From Sialis fuliginosa (taxonomy: Eukaryota > Arthropoda > Insecta > Megaloptera > Sialidae): DNA of 64,000 bases. Under the pieces are notes generated by a model. It had not been told where the DNA came from. It worked only from the letters and a program-made list of their open reading frames with translations, and ran no database searches. The position numbers and the translations under genes are program-made. Position 1 is the first letter of the stretch, and every line of letters begins with the position of its first letter. Where the stretch lies: NCBI GenBank assembly GCA_961205875.1, contig OY540819.1, forward strand, positions 1,614,501 through 1,678,500. Reading direction: 5' to 3'. This document shows positions 38,043 through 48,024 of this stretch, in pieces.

Positions 38043-39291
38043 ATGTTAAAATGTTCTAATTTAAAATGAAAGTGGAGAACTGGCAGTTTAATAATGATAA
38101 ACAATATCCGATCTTCTTGTCGAGAAATTATTTGACAATTAAATTGCTTTTGATTTTAATTACACTATAAATAATAATAATATAGCATTTTGTACCTATA
38201 TGTACGATTTGATTACAGAACTACATAAATTAATTCACATCAACAATATATTGTACTTATTTTTAATAATGCTACATGCATTTTAAATATATCCACACAT
38301 CGATCAAGAATTTCACATAAATTATCTGTTATCGAACACTGTTTTTTAAAATGATTTCACAATGTCTTGTTGAAGGTTGTGTCACTTCTCAAGATATTAT
38401 ATTATTATTTTAATATTCAACCTGCTTCATGAAATTTTCTGTTGGAAGTTAATTTTTTTAATTGGGAACTGACTTCGAAGTCCTGTAAAAAAAACAAAAA
38501 TAAATCAATATCAATACATAATTACAAATAAGATAAGCCATATATTTTGTAAAATACAGGATAATTAAAATATACAAGTGGGTTTTTATGATCAAACGGT
38601 TTATAAGATACATTTAAGAATATTTGAGGTTATCAAATCTTAAACATATTAAAATAAAATGTGTTACTTACCTAATTATTTTGTACCCTTTCGAATATTT
38701 CATTTTCAATAATAGAAATACAAAAACTATAAGATGACTTCAAGAATAGAGATAATTAATACATATCAACGTTCTAGATTTCTTAAAATTGTCAATTATA
38801 AAATAAGGTTAAAATACACTATGTAAACACACAGATAAACTATTGTGAATGTGTGTGTACCAAATAGCGACGTTGTGACATTTCAGATTCTCTCTTTCCT
38901 TGTCTTATTGCCGGAAACCGTAAGGGATAGACTATCAAAATATATACAATTAAATATACAAAGTCGATGGTGGCGTTCGGTGCGTAAAAACTCGGAACTA
39001 GCAATATACATGATCCGTTCAGGGCTCTATTTTTAAAGCGTCCACTTGCGTCCACTTGCCATTTTCTTTTTTTAGCTAATTAAAAACACTGGATATAAGT
39101 AAAGGGTTGTATTATACATCAAAATCATTCTCATTATAACGCCGATGTCGATAATCCCACTTGGACGCTAAAAAGTATCATATGAACTGAGTTATAAAGG
39201 TTTTTATCCACGACTTATATATAATATATGTATTACATACGTAGTTTTTACTATATAATGCTATGTATTATTCACAGAGGCAATAATGAAT
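38043..39291. other. Unassigned AT-rich stretch with a possible minus-strand intron
   Basis: No protein gene is recognised. On the minus strand a donor-like AGGTAAGTAA (near 38668-38676) is followed 184 bp later by a strong acceptor (TTTTTTTTACAG, ending near 38484). A more GC-balanced segment at 38860-39060 could be promoter-proximal. A non-coding transcript is possible, but nothing else supports it. The short frames at 38840-39055 (-) and 38845-39036 (+) overlap each other and lack motifs. Confidence 0.3.
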
Positions 39292-39373
39292 AATTTGAGA
39301 ACGTGTGATTGGTGCACAAGCGGGTATAATGGTCATAATACCCGCTTGTGCACCAATCACACGTTCTCAAATT
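39292..39373. repeat. Perfect hairpin with 36-bp arms
   Basis: GAGAACGTGTGATTGGTGCA and beyond, through CGGGTAT, is followed by a 10-bp spacer and an exact inverse ending at 39373. It is much more GC-balanced than its surroundings and stops 7 bp before a Helitron 5' start. Confidence 0.9.
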
Positions 39374-39380
39374 TCTCAAA

Positions 39381-41895
39381 TCCATACTAATATTGTAAAT
39401 GCGAAAGTGTGTCTGTCTGTCTCTCTGTCTGTTTGTTACATTTTCACGGCCAAACCGCTGAACCGATCTTGATGAAATTTGGCAGTGAGATAGCTTGCAC
39501 CCCGAGGACGGACATAGGCTACTTCGTATCTCGAAAATTCGACCCCTAAGTAATTTCAAGGGGGGTGGAATTTTTTATTTTTTTTTAGTAATTAATATTT
39601 TACCCCCCGTTACATATGAAGGATTGTAGTTGGTTTTATTCGATTCGGCGGGAAAAATACTACGGGGGTGTGGGTTTTAGGGGGAAAAACAACCCTCTAT
39701 CTCGCATAGGAGCCGAGATATTTACGATTTTGTATAATGAAAAAAAACTCAAAATAAGAAAATTTTTATATTTTACCCCCTGTCACATATGAAGGGTTGT
39801 AATTGGTTACATTCGATCTGGCAGGAAAAATACTACGATAGAGGGGTTATAAGGGGGCAAAACAACCCCTTATCTTTAATAGGAGTCGAAACTTATATTA
39901 TAAATTCTAAAGTATATCTCTCAGTCTGTCTATTTGTTACCTGTTCACGGCTAAACCGCTGAACCGATCTTGATGAAATTTGGCAGTGAGATAGCTTGCA
40001 CCCCGAGGACGGACATAGGCTACTTCGTATCTCGAAAATTCAACCCCTAAGTAATTTCAAGGGGGGTGGAATTTTTTATTTTTTTTAGTAATTAATATTT
40101 TACCCCCCGTTACATATGAAGGGTTGTAGTTGGTTTTATTCGATTCGGCGGGAAAAATACTACGGGGGTGGGGGATTTAGGGGGAAAAACAACCCTCTAT
40201 CTCGCATAGGAGCCGAGATATTTACGATTTTGTATAATGAAAAAAAACTCAAAATAAGAAAATTTTTATATTTTACCCCCTGTCACATATGAAGGGTTGT
40301 AATTGGTTACATTCGATCTGGCAGGAAAAATACTACGATAGAGGGGTTATAAGGGGGCAAAACAACCCCTTATCTTTAATAGGAGTCGAAACTTATATTA
40401 TAAATTCTAAAGTATATCTCTCAGTCTGTCTATTTGTTACCTGTTCACGGCTAAACCGCTGAACCGATCTTGATGAAATTTGGCAGTGAGATAGCTTGCA
40501 CCCCGAGGACGGACATAGGCTACTTCGTATCTCGAAAATTCAACCCCTAAGTAATTTCAAGGGGGGTGGAATTTTTTTTTTTTTTTTAATAATTAATATT
40601 TTACCCCCCGTTACATATGAAGGGTTGTAGTTGGTTTTATTCGATTCGGCGGGAAAAATACTACGGGGGTGGGGGATTTAGGGGGAAAAACAACCCTCTA
40701 TCTCGCATAGGAGCCGAGATATTTACGATTTTGTATAATGAAAAAAAACTCAAAATAAGAACATTTTTATATTTTACCCCCTGTCACATATGAAGGGTTG
40801 TAATTGGTTACATTCGATCTGGCAGGAAAAATACTACGATAGAGGGGTTATAAGGGGGCAAAACAACCCCTTATCTTTAATAGGAGTCGAAACTTATATT
40901 ATAAATTCTAAAGTATATCTCTCAGTCTGTCTATTTGTTACCTGTTCACGGCTAAACCGCTGAACCGATCTTGATGAAATTTGGCAGTGAGATAGCTTGC
41001 ACCCCGAGGACGGACATAGGCTACTTCGTATCTCGAAAATTCAACCCCTAAGTAATTTCAAGGGGGTGGAATTTTTTTTTTTTTTTAATAATTAATATTT
41101 TACCCCCCGTTACATATGAAGGGTTGTAGTTGGTTTTATTCGATTCGGCGGGAAAAATACTACGGGGGCGGGGGATTTAGGGGGAAAAACAACCCTCTAT
41201 CTCGCATAGGAGCCGAGATATTTACGATTTTGTATAATGAAAAAAAACTCAAAATAAGAAAATTTTTATATTTTACCCCCTGTCACATATGAAAGGTTGT
41301 AATTGGTTACATTCGATCTGGCAGGAAAAATACTACGATAGAGGGGTTATAAGGGGGCAAAACAACCCCTTATCTTTAATAGGAGTCGAAACTTATATTA
41401 TAAATTCTAAAGTATATCTCTCAGTCTGTCTATTTGTTACCTGTTCACGGCTAAACCGCTGAACCGATCTTGATGAAATTTGGCAGTGAGATAGCTTGCA
41501 CCCCGAGGACGGACATAGGCTACTTCGTATCTCGAAAATTCAACCCCTAAGTAATTTCAAGGGGGTGGAATTTTTTTTTTTTTTTTAATAATTAATATTT
41601 TACCCCCCGTTACATATGAAGGGTTGTAGTTAGTTTTATTCGATTCGGCGGGAAAAATACTACGGGGGCGGGGGATTTAGGGGGAAAAACAACCCTCTAT
41701 CTCGCATAGGAGCCGAGATATTTACGATTTTATATAATGAAAGAAAACTCAAAATAAGAAAAATTTTATATTTTACCCCCTGTCACATATGAAGGGTTGT
41801 AATTGGTTACATTCGATCTGGCGGGAAAAAATACTACGACAGAGAGGTTATTAGGGGTCAAAACAACCCCTTATCTTACATAAGAGTCGAAATAT
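39381..41895 (+). repeat. Helitron-derived tandem array of about 500-bp units
   Basis: The array begins with the Helitron-type start TCCATACTAATATTG. AGGAGTCGAAACTTATATTA recurs at about 39881, 40381, 40882 and 41381, a 500-bp period giving five units. Each unit is an internal near-duplication: a half with CCCCCCGTTACATATGAAG and a half with CCCCCTGTCACATATGAAG. I do not see the CTAG hairpin terminus after the last unit, so the 3' end appears lost. The first unit differs (TGCGAAAGTGTG versus TTCTAAAGTATA). Confidence 0.85.
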
Positions 41896-42229
41896 AAATA
41901 TAATGAATGAAAACCAAAATATAGAAAAAAATTATTTTATATTAATTTGAGGTTATGTATGTATTCAGTTGTGTTTTATGAAAGTTATTCAAATAGTCGT
42001 GGATAAAGTACAGTATACTTCTCGCAATAATGGCTATTATTACCTCGGAATTTCTTCTCCCTCGCCGCTATGCGGCTCGGTTCGAAAATTATCCTCGGTA
42101 ATAATAGCTATCATTATTGACTCGTGGTATAATATACTATCAATAAAGCGTCCGATATACGGACGCTAAATATTTCAGGACGCTATATCTTATGCAATTG
42201 GGCAATATAACGACGCTGTATGGATAGCT

Positions 42230-42233
<4 letters not shown>
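41896..42233. other. Gene-free spacer with imperfect hairpins
   Basis: CAATAATGGCTATTATTACC (42025-42044) is mirrored, with a 3-base difference, near 42096-42119 around a GC-rich loop. A smaller hairpin, GCGTCCG...CGGACGC, lies near 42149-42168. No gene is seen. The stretch ends in GCTGGACA next to a TA tract. Confidence 0.6.

Positions 42234-42276
<43 letters not shown>
42234..42276. repeat. (TA)n microsatellite
   Basis: About 20 TA units lie between GCTGGACA and the first codons of a PLE frame read on the minus strand (inverse of ATGGTCATATATATGAATAC). Confidence 0.9.
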
Positions 42277-42277
<1 letters not shown>

Positions 42278-42379
42278 GTATTCATATATATGACCATTAT
42301 TCTTGATAATATTTAACATACCATTTCTAGGGGTTTTTTATTAAAGGTCAAAAAATAATTAAATACTAAAATATAGTTC

Positions 42380-42446
42380 CAATCATATTTAATTATCAGC
42401 GCTTTTTTTATAATTTTCGACAATTTTTTGTCTTCATCAGAAATGG
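42380..42446 (-). ncRNA. Hammerhead ribozyme motif, PLE family 2 left arm
   Basis: This is the mirror copy of 45655-45721. The minus strand carries CTGATGA (42434-42440), a short stem II, GAAA and the AATTAT/ATAATT stem III around AGCGCT. Confidence 0.6.
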
Positions 42447-43139
42447 ACAAACATAATTCTATAAGAAATATACATAAATGAGCAAAAAACATAATTAGAT
42501 GACTAGATATTAACAGATTACAAATATTTTTTAAGAAAACTTACTCTTTAAATAGTTAAATGTGTACAAATATGCAGGTACAAATCCATGCGTATTACAT
42601 CAAAAATCCATTTTAAATTTAACAAAAGAGAATATAACCATGTTGATGTGAAATTTAAAACTGATAAAATCATAGCAAACATTTCTTTAAAAACATATAA
42701 AACTTAAACATAGTATTAAAAACAATTTAAAATTAAAAAATTTTCTTTTTTTATCACATTATACTCTGATGAAACGCAAATTTATAATAAGATAAAACGC
42801 AATATAACACGATAAAACAACTATTAAACTTAAATCTAGTTACAAATATCAATATAAGTAACAGACAAAAAAGAAAAAATAAGATTACTAGTGTTTCAAG
42901 TAAAACACCAGTATTACAAAATTGTTACATTAGTTTTGTTTTATATTTTTATCTATGGAAACAAAATTTCATCTATGTTAAATGTCATCCACAAAACAAA
43001 AGGTAACCTAGAAATTTCAAACAAACAAAAGGATAATATGAAAATACCAAAAACTACCCAAAAACCTAAAACAATCAAAAATGAAAAAAGAAACAATCAT
43101 AAACAACTGGGGAACAATACAACAAACCAGGAGGAAATA

Positions 43140-44006
43140 TTACTTAATTAAATTCAGGTATGATTCCTTTAGGTGATTTAGATTTTCTCTAGAGTTTAGA
43201 CATTTAGGTTCTTTTAAGATATGTAACGATTCACTAAGTAATCTTTTTTTTAAATTAGGTTGAAAATCTAAAATTTCCACATCCTCATATTTAACTTCGT
43301 GACCAGTCTGTTGTATGTGAGTACGTAATGCGGTAACTTCATTTTTAGCATACTTATGACTGTTGATTCTCTTTTGTAAGTATTGTTTAGATTGCCCTAA
43401 GTAAGAATAATCACACGAGCATTTAAGTTTATAAATAACATTAGAACATTTCATTTTTTCAGTATTATTTTTTAATTTAGAGTAAAAAATTTTTGTAGTG
43501 TAATTATTTTTGTTAATCATCTTAATATTATGTCCAGAAGTAACCTTTTTCATTTTTTCAGATAAAATAGGTATATACGGGAAAGAAAAATAAAATTGAT
43601 CGTCACCGAGATAATTGGAACAATCTGCAACAGCCAGAATATTACCATTTTTTTTATTATTATAATTATTATAACCATACAGTATACTTTTAAGTCTTTT
43701 ATTTATAGTGTTTTTAAGGAAATTAATGGGGTAACCATTTAGTAAGAAAATATTGTAAACTTTGTTAAGTATTTGACTTCTAAATTTAATATTAGTGAAT
43801 TTTATAGCCCGGTCTAAAATAGCTGTAATAACATTTCGTTTATGTTCAATGGAAGAATTAGAATTGTAGTTCAAATACCTAGCAGACCAAGTGGGTTTAG
43901 TATACCATATGGTTTCAACTTTATTATGTTTATTAACCAAAATTTTTATATCTAAAAAACTAATTTCTCTATTTTGATTTTCAAGTTCATATGTAAATTG
44001 TAATTT
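43140..44006 (-). pseudogene. Truncated PLE reverse transcriptase/GIY-YIG gene, left arm
   Basis: The frame covers only the C-terminal part of the PLE protein: the region after the catalytic YVDD box (LQFTYELENQ onward), the thumb/linker and the GIY-YIG endonuclease (YLGQSKQYLQKRINSHK with a later ESLHI). It ends SYLNLIK. The open frame extends to 44072, but the first residues there are palindrome spacer and not PLE. Without the fingers and palm it cannot be a polymerase. Its sequence is identical to the plus-strand partner and about 90% similar to the 58-64 kb copies. Confidence 0.85.
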
Positions 44007-44019
44007 GTATTGTATTGCT

Positions 44020-44961
44020 GTGGATGACATCATTACAGCAATACCCTCGGATAAAATTGAAACTTTATGCAATAGCTTTAATTCTTTTCATAATAAATTA
44101 CAATTTACATATGAACTTGAAAATCAAAATAGAGAAATTAGTTTTTTAGATATAAAAATTTTGGTTAATAAACATAATAAAGTTGAAACCATATGGTATA
44201 CTAAACCCACTTGGTCTGCTAGGTATTTGAACTACAATTCTAATTCTTCCATTGAACATAAACGAAATGTTATTACAGCTATTTTAGACCGGGCTATAAA
44301 ATTCACTAATATTAAATTTAGAAGTCAAATACTTAACAAAGTTTACAATATTTTCTTACTAAATGGTTACCCCATTAATTTCCTTAAAAACACTATAAAT
44401 AAAAGACTTAAAAGTATACTGTATGGTTATAATAATTATAATAATAAAAAAAATGGTAATATTCTGGCTGTTGCAGATTGTTCCAATTATCTCGGTGACG
44501 ATCAATTTTATTTTTCTTTCCCGTATATACCTATTTTATCTGAAAAAATGAAAAAGGTTACTTCTGGACATAATATTAAGATGATTAACAAAAATAATTA
44601 CACTACAAAAATTTTTTACTCTAAATTAAAAAATAATACTGAAAAAATGAAATGTTCTAATGTTATTTATAAACTTAAATGCTCGTGTGATTATTCTTAC
44701 TTAGGGCAATCTAAACAATACTTACAAAAGAGAATCAACAGTCATAAGTATGCTAAAAATGAAGTTACCGCATTACGTACTCACATACAACAGACTGGTC
44801 ACGAAGTTAAATATGAGGATGTGGAAATTTTAGATTTTCAACCTAATTTAAAAAAAAGATTACTTAGTGAATCGTTACATATCTTAAAAGAACCTAAATG
44901 TCTAAACTCTAGAGAAAATCTAAATCACCTAAAGGAATCATACCTGAATTTAATTAAGTAA
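44020..44961 (+). pseudogene. Truncated PLE reverse transcriptase/GIY-YIG gene, right arm
   Basis: PLE homology begins at VDDIITAIPSDKIETL, inside the catalytic motif C, with the preceding RY of the box lost at the palindrome junction. It continues through the thumb to a GIY-YIG endonuclease: YLG, an arginine and a histidine in KRINSHK, and a glutamate in ESLHI. The frame opens upstream at 44005 with residues that come from the junction. The gene is intact from here to its stop (SYLNLIK) but has lost the whole N-terminal half, so it could at most yield an endonuclease fragment. A full 3' UTR and terminal repeat follow. Confidence 0.85.
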
Positions 44962-45654
44962 TATTTCCTCCTGGTTTGTTGTATTGTTCCCCAGTTGTTT
45001 ATGATTGTTTCTTTTTTCATTTTTGATTGTTTTAGGTTTTTGGGTAGTTTTTGGTATTTTCATATTATCCTTTTGTTTGTTTGAAATTTCTAGGTTACCT
45101 TTTGTTTTGTGGATGACATTTAACATAGATGAAATTTTGTTTCCATAGATAAAAATATAAAACAAAACTAATGTAACAATTTTGTAATACTGGTGTTTTA
45201 CTTGAAACACTAGTAATCTTATTTTTTCTTTTTTGTCTGTTACTTATATTGATATTTGTAACTAGATTTAAGTTTAATAGTTGTTTTATCGTGTTATATT
45301 GCGTTTTATCTTATTATAAATTTGCGTTTCATCAGAGTATAATGTGATAAAAAAAGAAAATTTTTTAATTTTAAATTGTTTTTAATACTATGTTTAAGTT
45401 TTATATGTTTTTAAAGAAATGTTTGCTATGATTTTATCAGTTTTAAATTTCACATCAACATGGTTATATTCTCTTTTGTTAAATTTAAAATGGATTTTTG
45501 ATGTAATACGCATGGATTTGTACCTGCATATTTGTACACATTTAACTATTTAAAGAGTAAGTTTTCTTAAAAAATATTTGTAATCTGTTAATATCTAGTC
45601 ATCTAATTATGTTTTTTGCTCATTTATGTATATTTCTTATAGAATTATGTTTGT

Positions 45655-45721
45655 CCATTTCTGATGAAGACAAAAAATTGTCGAAAATTATAAAAAAAGC
45701 GCTGATAATTAAATATGATTG
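45655..45721 (+). ncRNA. Hammerhead ribozyme motif, PLE family 2 right arm
   Basis: CTGATGA (45661-45667) is followed by a GAC...GTC stem II, GAAA (45683-45686), and a stem III of AATTAT with ATAATT around a loop containing AGCGCT. Cleavage would follow A at 45711. Core positions are complete, but stem I is weak (about 2 clear pairs), so self-cleavage may need a dimer or may be poor. Confidence 0.6.
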
Positions 45722-45790
45722 GAACTATATTTTAGTATTTAATTATTTTTTGACCTTTAATAAAAAACCCCTAGAAATGGTATGTTATAT

Positions 45791-45808
45791 ATATATATAT
45801 ATATATTT
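45791..45808. repeat. (TA)n tract joining two PLE families
   Basis: The tract separates the end of the family 2 palindrome from the terminal TTTTGATGATTG of the family 1 copy. Confidence 0.8.
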
Positions 45809-45823
45809 TGATGATTGTATATA

Positions 45824-47337
45824 CAGGGTGGGGCAATAGTGTGTGGATGTTCGATAACTCATAGACCATAACAGATAAAAAAATCTTTCTAATGCAGATG
45901 TAAACTGTGGGTAAATGCGCATACATAGAAATTATTTTCAAATATACAGGGTGCTACAAAAAAGTGTGGCACGCTTAAGGTAATTTTTTTTAAATGGAAT
46001 GCCCCGAATATTTTTGGATATTTAACACTTCTCTTGGGATGTTTATTCATATCAAAAATATTAGCCCCATCTGATGTCCGGTTTAGATGTAATAGTATTT
46101 TTTTCAAAAAAATTGATGTTTACATTACTCCACTTAAAAATTCACCACTTCCGCGTCAGCATCTTTAAAGACGAAATTAAATATGGACCTTATTGTAGGA
46201 GGTTGGTGGGTGCTTTTGTTAAAATATCTTAGAGCCACCATGTACAGGTTGTTCAAAATTAATTTTCAAATTTTGAGAACTTCAAAGTTATTTTTCTCAA
46301 CTATTTCAAATGGAACACCCTATATATTTTTTAACGATGTTATGTAAAATTACATAACGAACATTTTTTGTTTATTCATCTTTATGGTTATTTGTTACCA
46401 TTTTTGATTTATTGAGTAAAAAGAACAAAATTCAACAATATTTACTTAAAAAAATGATTTTTTTTTCAAATAAAATAAAACAACATGTACAGAGTGTTCA
46501 TGTTGCCCATAAAAACAGCATTTTATGTTTCTGTCGCGGTTTCACACTGCGTATTAGTGAATTTATATGGTTGTAAATTATTTTGGTTATTTGTGTTTGA
46601 TAAAATAATAAAGCATTTGTTTGCTAATTGAAAAAAATTCATGCTGTTTTAATGGGCAACATGAACTTCCTTTACATGGTGTTTTATTTTATTTTAAAAA
46701 AAATTCATTTTTTTTAGTAAATATTGTTGATTTTTGTACTTTTTGCTCAATAAATCAAAAATGGTTACAAATAACCATAAGGATGTACAACAAAAAATGT
46801 TCGAAATGTAATTCTACATAACATCGTTAAAAAATATATAGGGTGTTCCATTTGAAATAGTTGAGAAAAATAACTTCGAAGTTCTCAAAATTTGAAAATT
46901 AATTTTAAACACCCTGTACATGGCGGCTCTAAGATATTTTAACAAAAGCACCCACCAACCTCGTACAATAAGGTCCATATTTAATTTCGTCTTCAAAGAT
47001 GCTGACGCGGAAGTGGTGAATTTTTAAGTGGAGTAATGTAAACATCAATTTTTTTGAAAAAAATACTATTACGGTTAAACTGGACATCAGATGAGGCTAA
47101 TATTTTCGATATGAATAAACATCCCAAGAGAAGTGTTAAATATGCAAAAATATTCGGGGCATTCCATTTAAAAAAAATTACCTTAAGCATGCCACACTTT
47201 TTTGTAGCACCCTGTATATTTGAAAATAATTTCTATGTATGTGCATTTACTCATAGTTTACATCTGCATTAGAAAGATTTTTTTATCTTTTATGGTCTAC
47301 GAGCTATCGAACTTCCACACACTATTGCCCCACCCTG
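45824..47337. mobile_element. 1.5-kb palindromic MITE (CAGGGTGGGGC ends)
   Basis: CAGGGTGGGGCAATAGTGTG is mirrored by CACACTATTGCCCCACCCTG, with TATA on each side. The arms contain further CAGGGTG/ACACCCTATATA boundaries (near 45953, 46313 and 46840). The interior sequence is unrelated to 36492-37850, yet it sits at the same nucleotide of the PLE terminus. Confidence 0.85.
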
Positions 47338-47382
47338 TATATGGGATAAAGGTCAAAATAAATATATTTTATATTTGTAGTA

Positions 47383-47459
47383 GAAGCATAAAAAATTAGC
47401 GCTTTATTGTTATTTTTTTTTTCGGAATATTTAAAATTTCATTCCTTCCTCAGTGCTTA
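47383..47459 (-). ncRNA. Hammerhead ribozyme motif, 3' pseudo-LTR of PLE family 1
   Basis: This is the same motif as 53431-53506 on the opposite strand: CTGAGGA, the GGAAT/ATTCC stem, GAAA, an A-run/T-run stem III and the TGCTT/AAGCA stem I are all present. Confidence 0.75.
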
Positions 47460-48024
47460 CATCATTAGTAATTAAACATTTGTATTTAAAGCTAAAAAAT
47501 TAGAATTAACAATATAATTGAATGTTTAAAAAACTTATTTTCATAAACTTACTTGGTAAAACATAATTATTATAAAAAACATTATGGTCAGGTACATTCT
47601 TATATTTGTAGTAAACATTTTAAAAAATTATTAAAATTTTCTTGATAAAATATAGTATAATTTAAGATATTAAAAACTTATTGATAAAAAACCATGTTGG
47701 TTATGAAGATGATTTAAGATATTGCACAAAACTAATATAAGTTAAAATATTGAAAAGAAATGTGTTGTTTCATTTTTTTGGATTATTGTAAGGTGTATAC
47801 TTGTTACTTTTAAAATAGATACGTACATTAAACAACATAGAAGGAACAAAATCGTATACAACATTCAAATAAATGTAAAAAGTAGAAAGCATTATACGTT
47901 AAACAAAAGGAATAGGCCAAAAATAAGAAAAATAAGATATTTTAAACATATAAAGAGGAAAAAGAAAGACAAAAATGGAAGGATATAAAACATCAACAAA
48001 AATTTTTTTTAAGTTTAAAGATGG

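Larger units (their letters stand above)
42277..45790. mobile_element. PLE family 2 palindrome (two truncated copies head to head)
   Basis: The minus-strand arm 42314-44006 and the plus-strand arm 44095-45787 are both 1,693 bp. They look identical wherever I compare them, including their whole protein-coding part. The 88-bp spacer (44007-44094) is mostly PLE sequence that continues the right arm inward to the catalytic YVDD region. Both arms carry the 3' part of the gene, a 3' UTR and a terminal hammerhead motif. TA tracts flank both sides. Confidence 0.9.

Noticed and set aside
43140-44961. Treating the two overlapping frames at 43140-44072 and 44005-44961 as two separate genes on opposite strands
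   Set aside because: They are the two arms of one palindrome, and both are 5'-truncated copies of the same PLE gene.
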